Below, one piece after another: positions 18,610 to 27,076 of a DNA stretch of 64,000 nt. The notes beneath the pieces were generated by a model. The model was not told where the DNA came from, ran no database searches, and worked only from the letters and a program-made list of their open reading frames with translations. A program made the translations under genes and the position numbers. Origin of the DNA: an uncultured Alphaproteobacteria bacterium. Lineage in GTDB: Bacteria; Pseudomonadota; Alphaproteobacteria; Rhodobacterales; Rhodobacteraceae. The stretch spans positions 62,001 through 126,000 of the forward strand of contig CACNDI010000001.1 in NCBI GenBank assembly GCA_902619165.1, written 5' to 3'. Position 1 is the first letter of the stretch. Every line of letters begins with the position of its first letter.

Positions 18610-19431
18610 ATGAAAGTTTTATCTTTTCTAATTATTGTTACAAGCCTCGCTGTTCTTTTTTTTGTAAATCTTGGCAACTTAACACCTGAACGAAACGATA
18701 TAACAATCGTTGTAAAAGATAATTCTTTTGAAAATAAAATTATTAAAATTGCAGTCGTTGGCGACCCTCACTTATCCAAAAATAAAAACGCCCTTCTTTC
18801 TTTTGCTGAACTCATGGAAGATATAAAGTCTGCACAACCTGATTTGGTGGTGTTTGTCGGTGATTATACAGATAATCCGTCAAATATTTCAAACATGTCA
18901 CAGCATCGTTCAAAAATTGCAAAAACCATCAGCAGTTTAGATCCAATTAAAACTGCCATTGTATTAGGAAATTATGAAACATGGTCCGATGCCAACAAAT
19001 GGTATCTTAGTTTTTCAGATGAAAAGCTAAATATTCTTGAAAATGAAATAGCACTTATAAAAAATAAGAAAAATAATATCTGCGTTCGTGGCTTAGGAGA
19101 TTTTTATACTAATCGATTCATGTACATACCCTTTCCTGAAAAATGTAAAGAAATGGTTAAAATTACCTTAACCCATGATCCAGCAGGAGCTTTTCACAAG
19201 GACGTAACTGGATTAGTAATTTCGGGACATACTCATTGCGGCCAAATACGCTTTCCGTTAATTGGATCCTTATGGGTTCCGACTGAGGCACCTAGCAAAG
19301 CCCATTGTGGGTTGTATAAGGATAGTCAACGCACCGTATTTACCACTTCCGGGATTGGAACTGCACTTCTACCTCTCAGAATTGGAACCCAGGCTCAATG
19401 GGATTTTTTGACTATTGAAATTGGTAGTTAA
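18610..19431 (+). CDS. membrane-anchored metallophosphoesterase (YkuE/YaeI type)
   Basis: A 273-aa calcineurin-like phosphoesterase with an N-terminal hydrophobic anchor (LSFLIIVTSLAVLFFVNLG) and the catalytic domain probably outside the cytoplasm. Metal motifs are GDPHLS, VGDYTDN, GNYET, LTHDP and SGHTHCGQIRFP. In the usual GNHE motif the His is replaced by Tyr, which may weaken or alter catalysis. YkuE/YaeI-family members hydrolyse phosphodiester lipids such as UDP-diacylglucosamine; that substrate is family knowledge only. Confidence 0.88.
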   Translation: MKVLSFLIIVTSLAVLFFVNLGNLTPERNDITIVVKDNSFENKIIKIAVVGDPHLSKNKNALLSFAELMEDIKSAQPDLVVFVGDYTDNPSNISNMSQHRSKIAKTISSLDPIKTAIVLGNYETWSDANKWYLSFSDEKLNILENEIALIKNKKNNICVRGLGDFYTNRFMYIPFPEKCKEMVKITLTHDPAGAFHKDVTGLVISGHTHCGQIRFPLIGSLWVPTEAPSKAHCGLYKDSQRTVFTTSGIGTALLPLRIGTQAQWDFLTIEIGS

Positions 19432-19465
19432 ACCAAACAAATTTCTGCAAACTCAACCAATTGAA

Positions 19466-19483
19466 GTGCTCCTGTAGGAGCAC
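19466..19483. terminator. hairpin between convergent genes
   Basis: GTGCTCC-TGTA-GGAGCAC is a perfect 7-bp stem between the convergent metallophosphoesterase and the gene at 19486. No clear T-run follows on either strand, so it is a weak terminator candidate. Confidence 0.4.
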
Positions 19484-19485
19484 AC

Positions 19486-19851
19486 TTATTGCAGACTTCT
19501 TGTGTCACAAAAACCTTGCTTGCGCAAGTTTACTTCAAGTATAACTACTTGCTTTTCAAACTGGTACTCTGTTCGCCATAGAATTTCATGGTTCTCATAT
19601 GTCAATAAATCATAGTAGGTTCTATACTGTAGAAACGTGGGCGCGCTTTTTACGATCTCTACATAAATTTCATGCAAAATATTCTTTGGAAATGTAAATT
19701 CGTCAGAAAGTTCGATTTCGTTTAGTAGAACAGCTAGCTGCTTTTGGGAAAATACCGCCTTAACAACTTCAGGTGCATAGATAACGTAGAAGTCGTAATT
19801 TTCGTTTGTATAGTGTGTCGATAGTGGCTTTATGAATTGCTCAGGTGTCAT
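19486..19851 (-). CDS. hypothetical protein
   Basis: A protein of about 121 aa that I do not recognise. The start at 19851 is chosen because AAGGAG lies 7 nt upstream of ATG, giving an N-terminus MTPEQFIKPLSTHYTNEN. It is rich in aromatic and acidic residues, with no membrane segment or known motif. It is convergent with the metallophosphoesterase and precedes no obvious partner. Confidence 0.6.
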   Translation of the reverse strand: MTPEQFIKPLSTHYTNENYDFYVIYAPEVVKAVFSQKQLAVLLNEIELSDEFTFPKNILHEIYVEIVKSAPTFLQYRTYYDLLTYENHEILWRTEYQFEKQVVILEVNLRKQGFCDTRSLQ

Positions 19852-19969
19852 TTGATTTCTCCTTAAAATTGGTGATGCTCCAAATCCAATGGATCTGGGC
19901 AAACCGGTTCTAAGAATTTTCGAAATCAAAATAGTAAATAACCTACTTTTCTAATTTACTCAAGATAAA

Positions 19970-20218
19970 TTATTTAATAAATCCTTGTTCCTTCATTATC
20001 TTTACTTTTTGCCTGAGATCCGCCCATATTTTTCTTCGTGCTAGGGCAAATGCTTTTGATCGACGACCGTGTTTATAATGCGCGTCCATAATTCTTTGCT
20101 TTCCTTCTATAGTCTTAGGACCTGTTGACAATCCACCATGCAGTCTACATCGCATCTTTCCTTTTACAGGGTGTTTTTGACAAAGACTCCCTGATCTAGT
20201 TTTAGCACCACAGACCAA
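19970..20218 (-). CDS. HGGxSTG-domain small protein
   Basis: An 82-aa basic protein with CGAKTRSGSLCQKHP, CRLHGG and LSTGPKT, the conserved HGGxSTG signature of a family common in alphaproteobacterial prophages and islands. The spaced Cys and His residues suggest metal binding. The start appears to be TTG at 20218, one base after the stop of the upstream helicase, so it is probably co-transcribed with it. Function is unknown. Confidence 0.8.
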   Translation of the reverse strand: MVCGAKTRSGSLCQKHPVKGKMRCRLHGGLSTGPKTIEGKQRIMDAHYKHGRRSKAFALARRKIWADLRQKVKIMKEQGFIK

Positions 20219-20219
20219 A

Positions 20220-23200
20220 CTACTGATATTCCATTATTGCTGAATAGAAATTTACTAACCCCATCTGACGCAGATTTCCTACTGGAGTACTACCCAACTT
20301 AGGTGAACCAACTATGATAGCAAGGCTTTGACCTCGGGATATAGCAACATTTAATCTATTTTTGGAAAATATAAAATCTAAACCTCGAGGGCTTTCCGAA
20401 GGATCAGAGGTACACATGGAAACAAAAACAATGGGGGCCTCTTGTCCTTGAAATTTATCGACACTCCCAATTAATGCATCAGAGGGTAGAACAGCCTTTA
20501 ATAAATTAACTTGATAGTTGTATGGCGCTACAAAAAGCATATCCTGCCATCCAATATGCAATTTAGCCCCATCATCATCGGATTTCCAATACGTTGCTCC
20601 AATCAATTTATTTGCTATTTTTGCTATTTCCTCAGCCTCTTCCTCACTTCCCTGTGAATTTCCTTCATGCTCAACGGGTACGAATACAACACCACCTTTT
20701 TTTGGAAACTTTTTCTCATCAATGTCAATGCAATGTGATGCTGTTATGGGTGCCGAGTATAGTCTTCCATCATACACTTGATCAGATAATAAAGAGCAAA
20801 TTTCTGGGTGCAATCTATAGGTTATTGGAAGAAATATCCCTAAGTGATTAGGAATTGTCGATTTGTCTTCAAGTAAATACTCCAAAATAGACTCTCCACT
20901 ATTATCAGGATGACTTCCCTGAGACGGTTGCCCCAATTGCATTTGATCCCCAATAAGAATTATATTCTTTGTTGCCCTACTCATACCAACTAAGTTAGCA
21001 ACAGGTACCTGCCCTGCTTCATCAATAAAAAGGTAATCCAATGGTTCTGTTTCATTTTCAGAAGTAAATAGCGTGTTGCAAAACAGCCAGGCTGTACCAC
21101 CAACGCACAAACTAGTGTTATTTATTTCAGATAAACATGACTTTATATCCTTCCGAAAGAATACGTTTGGTTTGGAAAAGATAATGTCATCTCTATCTCC
21201 ACCGACTTTTATCAAATTAGCCTCTATGCCATTATCCTTTACATATCCTGCGACACCTCCTAATAAATTCGTTATAGCTTTATGGGAATTCGATGAAATG
21301 CCTATCCTTTTCCCACTTTTCAACAAATCCCCTATTACACATTTCGCTATGTAGGTCTTTCCTGCGCCAGGCGGTCCCTGAATGCAAAGATAACTATTAT
21401 TCAAATCAAAAACAGTTTTCGTAATTTCATAAATCAAGTCATCTTCTGATAAGTTTTTCGATATGAGTTTATCCTTTGGGCCTGATGAAAACGACGGCTG
21501 TTTACGTAAAAGAAAATCTACCAATGCGGAAGATGAAAAATTGGATTCCATCATTTTTTGGATAACATCTTCTATTGCTTCTGGAATTGGATCCGGTCGT
21601 ACGTACTGATCAGGGATTAGGGAAATATTGACTTCCGGTTCACTACCAGATTGCAATTCAATAAATCCTTTATCAATATTTAAAGATACCGCAGTTACCT
21701 TGATATTATCCTCACCCAGCACATAATAACTCTTATGAAATCCCTTTACCGGTTGATTAGGATCAAACTCATATTCATAGACAAAATTTCTAGACCTTTC
21801 AGTCGGTAGATAGGGTTTCTTCTCTGTTCTCGATAACCCAACTAAGCAATCCATATCATCATAAAGATCAACTTCTGTTAGACCTTGGCGATCAAACATA
21901 CGCCACCAAGTCGGTTTATTCTCTCTTCGATGAAATTCTAAAAACCAAGCTAAATTCCTGTATAACAGTTCCATTTCCGAGGTTTTTTGATCATGAGAGC
22001 TATTTAGAATTTGATCACGCAATTTACTTTTTTCAGTAACCTCTTCTGCTACCAATACCTCTTCTTCATAACTATCTTCTGAGTATTTGATACCAGCATC
22101 TTGTTGCCTCTCTCTTAACCACTCGGTAAGTTCTTGTGTCGAGTTGCAATCATCGATGTTATACATTCTTATCGCATTTAGTGTCTTAGAGTCCTCCCAA
22201 GTTTTACCATCAGGATTGGCGCGCCATTCTTCATAAACAACCACTGACTCGCCACCACTTGCAATTTCAGTATCACGCTTTTCTCTATAAAGATGTTCAA
22301 TATTTTTGATAGAATAACTAGGTTCACCGACCAATAATCCTTGTCGTATAATTTTATAAAGATCGACAAAAACCTCATTCCTTAACAAGGTATCGACTTC
22401 ATACTCTTTAACACCGAACCTACCCATAAGACGTCTAAGCGCATTTATCTCGTAAGCACCGTAGTGATAAATGTGCATTTCTTTGTCATTTGTCCACCGC
22501 TCAAATACCCAATCAATAAAAGAGGTAAATGCGAGTTTTTCCTCATCTCTGTCATGTGCCCAATAGTCTTTAAAGCCACGTTTTCCACTTTGATCAAAAT
22601 ATGTAATTCCCCACAAATACTCCAACCCATCGTCAAAAAGAGGAAACCCTTCAATGTCAAAGAATAGATCACTATTTGAATGAGGTGGCAGAAGTGAAAG
22701 CCCAAGTTTATCATGATCTGCAATTAGTTTATACTTTGGAATATCTTGTGCCTCTGACTGAACCTGAAGCAGAGCTTGCTCTCTCAAGCGTCTAAAAATC
22801 TTTTTATTCATCTTTGGTATTGATACGACTTTTACGTCAGCAAGTGCGTCGATACTCTTTATCCCGTTTTTCTCTAGTCGTTTTATTTGAGTACGTGTGA
22901 TGTTTGCAACCAGTGATAAATGTCTCTTGTCACTCAATATTTCACCAGCGTAATTTGTCCATCGTCCAAAAGATAAGCTTAATGCAGGGTCAGGTTTTTT
23001 ATCTAAGGACCATTTTTCATGAAATGCCAAAAACTGACGTTTAAGATTGGTATAATAAGCAGCATAGTTATGAAGGTTTATATCTTCAACGGACCCACTT
23101 CCCAAAACAATAGAAGCACTATGTGGTCTATATCCTTGAATATCCTCAATCATTTCACTGTAGGCGCACAATTGTATTGCAAAGTGTGGTTTTATTTTTC

Positions 23201-23615
23201 TAGCTAATTTCGCATCCCAAATCTCATAGTGATAATCTCCAAGATTAGAGGAACCAGTCCTCCGTATCATATAGTCTGAAAATCCAGAAAAATCGCTTGA
23301 ACTTAGATAGGCTTGAACAATAACGTCTACACCCGACTTCATTGCTTCATGCGTATTGCGCCTCATTTTCTGATAATCATCTCTTTCAATGACAATTATA
23401 GATCGCCCCTCTTTTTTTAATTTTTCTGTGAATTTATTCTCATGCTCAAAACCCTTTTGAGCTAGAGCACCTAAAATAGGATCCTCGGAGTCCATATAAC
23501 TTTCTACTGTGGGATCTATAAGTCTCCATCTTTCCATATATGAAGCGAAAGGTGACTCTTGAAATGTCATTAAGTCTGAGGGAGAAAAGATAAGGATATT
23601 ATTTTCAAACCTCAT
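20220..23615 (-). CDS. TM0106-family RecB-like nuclease fused to UPF1/DNA2-type helicase
   Basis: An 1131-aa protein. The N-terminal third resembles the TM0106 RecB-like nuclease (YEIWDAKLARKIKPHFAIQL, with Asp and Lys of the PD-(D/E)xK core) followed by an RNase-H-like segment (FFDIEGFP, about residue 317). The C-terminal SF1B helicase has GPPGAGKT (about 749), FIDEAGQVP (about 863), GDQMQLGQPSQG and VDKFQGQE (about 1053), then NRLNVAISRG. A GAGG site precedes the ATG. Such fusions occur in DNA-repair and defence islands; a role degrading or processing foreign DNA or RNA is likely but unproven. Confidence 0.88.
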   Translation of the reverse strand: MRFENNILIFSPSDLMTFQESPFASYMERWRLIDPTVESYMDSEDPILGALAQKGFEHENKFTEKLKKEGRSIIVIERDDYQKMRRNTHEAMKSGVDVIVQAYLSSSDFSGFSDYMIRRTGSSNLGDYHYEIWDAKLARKIKPHFAIQLCAYSEMIEDIQGYRPHSASIVLGSGSVEDINLHNYAAYYTNLKRQFLAFHEKWSLDKKPDPALSLSFGRWTNYAGEILSDKRHLSLVANITRTQIKRLEKNGIKSIDALADVKVVSIPKMNKKIFRRLREQALLQVQSEAQDIPKYKLIADHDKLGLSLLPPHSNSDLFFDIEGFPLFDDGLEYLWGITYFDQSGKRGFKDYWAHDRDEEKLAFTSFIDWVFERWTNDKEMHIYHYGAYEINALRRLMGRFGVKEYEVDTLLRNEVFVDLYKIIRQGLLVGEPSYSIKNIEHLYREKRDTEIASGGESVVVYEEWRANPDGKTWEDSKTLNAIRMYNIDDCNSTQELTEWLRERQQDAGIKYSEDSYEEEVLVAEEVTEKSKLRDQILNSSHDQKTSEMELLYRNLAWFLEFHRRENKPTWWRMFDRQGLTEVDLYDDMDCLVGLSRTEKKPYLPTERSRNFVYEYEFDPNQPVKGFHKSYYVLGEDNIKVTAVSLNIDKGFIELQSGSEPEVNISLIPDQYVRPDPIPEAIEDVIQKMMESNFSSSALVDFLLRKQPSFSSGPKDKLISKNLSEDDLIYEITKTVFDLNNSYLCIQGPPGAGKTYIAKCVIGDLLKSGKRIGISSNSHKAITNLLGGVAGYVKDNGIEANLIKVGGDRDDIIFSKPNVFFRKDIKSCLSEINNTSLCVGGTAWLFCNTLFTSENETEPLDYLFIDEAGQVPVANLVGMSRATKNIILIGDQMQLGQPSQGSHPDNSGESILEYLLEDKSTIPNHLGIFLPITYRLHPEICSLLSDQVYDGRLYSAPITASHCIDIDEKKFPKKGGVVFVPVEHEGNSQGSEEEAEEIAKIANKLIGATYWKSDDDGAKLHIGWQDMLFVAPYNYQVNLLKAVLPSDALIGSVDKFQGQEAPIVFVSMCTSDPSESPRGLDFIFSKNRLNVAISRGQSLAIIVGSPKLGSTPVGNLRQMGLVNFYSAIMEYQ

Positions 23616-23750
23616 AAAAACCTCTATATATTTTTTTTAACAATGGTTGCAGGATGAAATTCAAGTCTTAGATATAATAATTGAAAAGGAGTATTAGATC
23701 AAAAATAGTGTGTTACTTTATTTTCAAAATTCTAAAGTGTTTGTAATGCA

Positions 23751-24782
23751 ATGAAAGCACGCACAAAACACAATGTTTTTCGGTCAATACGACGACCCTA
23801 TTTATTCGAACTTTTTCTGACCTTTCTCTGCATTTTCTGTATTTCATTAAGTATTAATTCTAAAGAGGCATTTGCCACTTCATGTTTTCCAACACCAGAT
23901 TATTTCATAAAAAATGTTAATCCTAAAATCAGTCAACCGTTGATAGGAGAGACAGAGGCAATGAAAATCCTAGACAACACAAAAAAAGAACTTGAGGGAT
24001 ATCTGGATTATCAATACATGGTTTTCTTACCGAAATGGGATAGTGAGAAATTTGGCATTGGGTTATGCCCATTCGCAAAAGCCATACCGATTTATTTAAA
24101 TGAACAATTACAATACCTTCCTTTAGTCATGAAAACAAAAAAGAAACGAGAGTTCTTTAAAAAATGCTTTAACCGACCAGAATTATTTTTATCTGAGAAA
24201 TTTAATCCAAAAAAATATTTTATTGCGCAAATCGATTATTTTGCCACTCATATAGATAATTATGATCAAGTGCAAAGTATTTATGGCAGTGATGTTTTTG
24301 ATATGCATTCAAAAAGATGCAAAGTTAAGCTTACGGGATCTTTTATCTATTCAGAGACCTATTTTGATATACCTTTGTTTTTTGAAGTTGATGATGTCCA
24401 TATCATCAAATCAAATTTCTCCAAGATCCAAGCATACCAAAAATTAAGAAGTGTGGAATTTCAAGTAGAGAAACAAAGGCGGTTGGCATGCAAAGGCGCA
24501 ATAGAGACCGTTCGACTTAATAAAAAAGTGTATAGCTTTTGGAAAACACGTTACGACTTCGATGCTGTTCGAAAGGTAAAAGAAAAGGGGTATAAGTGTG
24601 GATTAAGTTTTGCAGAGAGCGAAAAAAATGAAGCAGCCTATAAAAATCAAATGTGCGAATGCGCTGCACAGAGAAAAAAGGGAACCTCGAATAAAATGGC
24701 TACCTATAAAAAGCAGTTCATCAAAACATGTCAGCAAAAAGTTGAAAAATTCAATTTTGTTTGTAAAGGGTACAATGACTAA
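23751..24782 (+). CDS. exported hypothetical protein
   Basis: A 343-aa protein with a long N-terminal signal or anchor (PYLFELFLTFLCIFCISLSI) ending near AFATSC. The mature part contains about ten cysteines, including a C-terminal CECAAQ, implying disulphides outside the cytoplasm. Basic, lysine-rich tail. No family recognised. It is divergent from the nuclease-helicase gene and followed 25 bp later by another small plus-strand gene. Confidence 0.65.
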   Translation: MKARTKHNVFRSIRRPYLFELFLTFLCIFCISLSINSKEAFATSCFPTPDYFIKNVNPKISQPLIGETEAMKILDNTKKELEGYLDYQYMVFLPKWDSEKFGIGLCPFAKAIPIYLNEQLQYLPLVMKTKKKREFFKKCFNRPELFLSEKFNPKKYFIAQIDYFATHIDNYDQVQSIYGSDVFDMHSKRCKVKLTGSFIYSETYFDIPLFFEVDDVHIIKSNFSKIQAYQKLRSVEFQVEKQRRLACKGAIETVRLNKKVYSFWKTRYDFDAVRKVKEKGYKCGLSFAESEKNEAAYKNQMCECAAQRKKGTSNKMATYKKQFIKTCQQKVEKFNFVCKGYND

Positions 24783-24807
24783 CCAAAATTAAATAGGTAC
24801 AGGGAAA

Positions 24808-25128
24808 ATGAAAGAAAAAATTAATTTCACAGGAAGAGATAAGCATATTCTTATTCAAGCACTTCAGATTGCTCTCCCCGTAATGCTTACGCACTCTGGC
24901 TATTCTAGTAATATTGTAGATATGATCCGGTTACTTGAAAAACTTGGTGGCAAAGAATTTGGTGAAAAAACTGAGGGTGGTTCGTTAGGACGATTAGATG
25001 GACCAGTAACAGATTATCTTATTGGGTTACTAAAAGATGTAAAATCGGGCAATACATTCGCTGAGAAAAAAGGAATTGACCTTACTTTTCTGAATAAACT
25101 TTATTTTGGTAGAAAAAAATACACCTAA
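24808..25128 (+). CDS. hypothetical protein
   Basis: A 106-aa protein with an AGGGA ribosome site upstream of the ATG. The sequence (GRDKHILIQALQIALPVMLT) looks helical and cytoplasmic. I do not recognise a family. It follows the exported protein at 23751 on the same strand and precedes the cluster of tiny genes from 25254. Confidence 0.6.
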   Translation: MKEKINFTGRDKHILIQALQIALPVMLTHSGYSSNIVDMIRLLEKLGGKEFGEKTEGGSLGRLDGPVTDYLIGLLKDVKSGNTFAEKKGIDLTFLNKLYFGRKKYT

Positions 25129-25253
25129 TATTGTACTGTTTTTAATTTCAGAAATTGACTTAAAGATAAAACTTTTGTAAGAAGTACGTAGGCATTTAAT
25201 TACCAACTTGTGCGCCTTGGAATGGTTCCTAAAGCACTAAAGCGGAGGCATTA

Positions 25254-25412
25254 ATGACATCTGAAAATAACAACAAAAGAGAACTTTTGTTTCTCGAACC
25301 TTTTTCCAAAAATACACCAGTTGATGAATTAGTTGAAAAACTAGCTAAAAAATTGGAACAACTCGGTTTTAACATTGTGTATGACGAAAGGAGAGAAACT
25401 GATGACGTTTAA
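25254..25412 (+). CDS. small hypothetical protein (52 aa)
   Basis: A short gene supported by a GGAGG site 6 nt before ATG and by an 11-bp overlap with the next gene, whose own ribosome site (AAAGGAG) lies inside it. The product starts MTSENNNKRELLFLEPF and has a helical middle (DELVEKLAKKLEQLGF). Function is unknown; the tight overlap suggests translational coupling. Confidence 0.6.
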   Translation: MTSENNNKRELLFLEPFSKNTPVDELVEKLAKKLEQLGFNIVYDERRETDDV

Positions 25413-25596
25413 ATTGGTAAAGTTAAAAAAGAGTGACCCTATTTTTAATTCTGGCTTCATTTTTACAAATCCAAAAATAATTAATAGGAGCACAAAAACA
25501 TCCCATAATAGTGAAGATGGGCAAAAAGCAGAAAGTAACCGAATTGAAAAAGCACCAAGCAAAGGGAGATATAAAGATGAACAGCTACAGCGATAA
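25402..25596 (+). CDS. small hypothetical protein (64 aa)
   Basis: Second of three overlapping tiny genes. ATG 25402 is preferred to an upstream in-frame codon because AAAGGAG lies about 7 nt upstream. The product begins MTFKLVKLKKSDPIFNSG and is basic and polar. It overlaps the preceding gene by 11 bp and the following one by 20 bp. No family recognised. Confidence 0.55.
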   Translation: MTFKLVKLKKSDPIFNSGFIFTNPKIINRSTKTSHNSEDGQKAESNRIEKAPSKGRYKDEQLQR

Positions 25597-25828
25597 AGAC
25601 TTATTTAAAAGGTACCTAAAATTATTTGGTGATGAACCTCCCTTCCCACCTGAACATATCATGAAAACTCTGGTGAAGATGAAAGAAGATGGAACATTCG
25701 AAAAAAAATTAGACCTAATAAAGGGTGATAAAACCAAAAAAATTGTAAATACGATCGAAAAAATCAGTGGGGAAAAAATGTCTCCAAAACATCCATTTTT
25801 TGATATTGATTTTGAAAAGGACACTTAG
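25577..25828 (+). CDS. small hypothetical protein (83 aa)
   Basis: Third of the overlapping small genes. ATG 25577 follows a GGGAG site. The product is charged (MNSYSDKDLFKRYLKLFGDE) with PPFPPEHIMKTL and ends near HPFFDIDFEKD. No known domain. Upstream in-frame codons exist back to 25511, but they lack a ribosome site. Confidence 0.6.
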   Translation: MNSYSDKDLFKRYLKLFGDEPPFPPEHIMKTLVKMKEDGTFEKKLDLIKGDKTKKIVNTIEKISGEKMSPKHPFFDIDFEKDT

Positions 25829-25928
25829 CTATTTTTCTAAGGTACTCAATTACCAGCTTGTCTCTATGAAAATAAGCAATTCAAAAATAAACACATATTC
25901 GCTTTTATGAAATGCTGTATTTCTTTAA

Positions 25929-26138
25929 AAATTCCTTGATATACTTTTGTACTGTTTAGATAGTGAAAACGGGTTTGGTACTTTGGGCGATGTACTGAAC
26001 ACACTTCAAGATAATATAGCCTCTTCTCGTGCAGTTGGGCTAATATCTCAAGTAGATACGGTAAAAAATGCAGTGCCAGCTGGATTTTACATAGAGAAAA
26101 CGCCAAGTAGAAGCCATATAAAACTAATGTTGGAATAA
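25929..26138 (+). pseudogene. possible gene remnant
   Basis: An open frame without an ATG start, reading FGTLGDVLNTLQDN then FYIEKTPSRSHIKLMLE before a stop. Composition looks protein-like, but only a TTG (25947) could start it and there is no ribosome site. It may be the 3' remnant of a lost gene just upstream of the MerR-type regulator. Confidence 0.3.
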
Positions 26139-26150
26139 CTGAAAAAAATA

Positions 26151-26175
26151 TTTAAAATGTCATTGACATTTTAAA
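26151..26175. promoter_or_regulatory. 25-bp perfect palindrome, probable MerR-type operator
   Basis: Two 12-base arms, TTTAAAATGTCA and its exact complement TGACATTTTAAA, surround one central T. The site contains TTGACA (26163-26168), a consensus -35 box, 47 bp ahead of the regulator start. An operator overlapping the -35 region upstream of a regulator gene suggests autoregulation. Confidence 0.6.
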
Positions 26176-26221
26176 ATGTAACTATTACATCTATAAATGT
26201 AAATAACATCTAGGAGTGATT

Positions 26222-26980
26222 TTGAAATCAATTACTAATGAAATGAGCTGGATTGGAAACACGGAGGAGTTTGCCTCACTCTGTGAGATGTGGTTGAAGA
26301 ACAAGCGCATTGGCAAAAGTGATACACAAGTTAGTGTTCGCCTTGTTCGCGACTATGTTGCTAGAGGAATATTATCACGCCCTCATCCAAAAGGGAAAGA
26401 GGTACTATTTTCTTATGAGCACCTAGTTCAGTTTCTGGCTTGTCGATATTTGTTAGAAGAGGGATATGCTTTGAAGCGAATAGCTGATGACCTTCAGACA
26501 TCAAGCTTGGATGTAATTTTAAGTTGGATACCTGGTGAAGATAACGATCGGGCAATGGGTTTAATTAGAAAATTCAAAGCAAGCGAGCCTTCCATTGAGA
26601 TGAGCGCGCCAAGTAAACTTAGTTTTGATGCCGATGAGGACTTTGCTTCTGATGCCTTAAATTATGAAGCAAGTGCTCCACCATCAAGCTATCACGAGAG
26701 AACTAGGCGAAGAGCGTCTTACAAGGTTGATAATGATCCTAAATACTTTGATCAATATTTTGATGCTGTACGGGAGTTTGATAAAGATTTCTCGAAAGTC
26801 ATCAAACAAGACCTTACAGCTATCCAACTTAAGTCTTGGCTGATCCTGTTTATTGATAGGTTAAAACTCAAAAACTTAACAATAGAAGAGGCAGAAGAAA
26901 TTGGAGAAGCAATAAAAGCGGCTCTGATTAACCAAGCAAGACTTCCTGATAGGGATACTTTTTTGAAAAAGGATAAGTAG
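26222..26980 (+). CDS. MerR-type transcriptional regulator
   Basis: About 252 aa. The N-terminal winged helix reads VSVRLVRDYVARGILSRPHP, with wing GKEVLFSYEHLVQFL and helix EEGYALKRIADDL, as in MerR HTH proteins. The rest is acidic with a helical C-terminus and no recognised ligand domain. A TTG start at 26222 is favoured because TAGGAG lies 6 nt upstream; the GTG at 26216 overlaps that site. A perfect palindrome lies upstream. It heads a plus-strand run ending at 33017, so it probably controls the vWA operon and itself. Confidence 0.8.
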   Translation: MKSITNEMSWIGNTEEFASLCEMWLKNKRIGKSDTQVSVRLVRDYVARGILSRPHPKGKEVLFSYEHLVQFLACRYLLEEGYALKRIADDLQTSSLDVILSWIPGEDNDRAMGLIRKFKASEPSIEMSAPSKLSFDADEDFASDALNYEASAPPSSYHERTRRRASYKVDNDPKYFDQYFDAVREFDKDFSKVIKQDLTAIQLKSWLILFIDRLKLKNLTIEEAEEIGEAIKAALINQARLPDRDTFLKKDK

Positions 26981-27076
26981 ACCTAAAGGAAAAATAAATA
27001 AATTTAACGTTAACGCTGAAAAATTCAAAATTCAGTGAACAGGCGAGATGTGTCTAATAAATGAAAGGAGCAAAAC

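Noticed and set aside
25185-25865. Similar 15-base stretches AATTACC(A)(A/G)CTTGT near 25193 and 25850
   Set aside because: Imperfect, only two copies, without inverted ends or duplicated target sites; not enough to call a mobile remnant.
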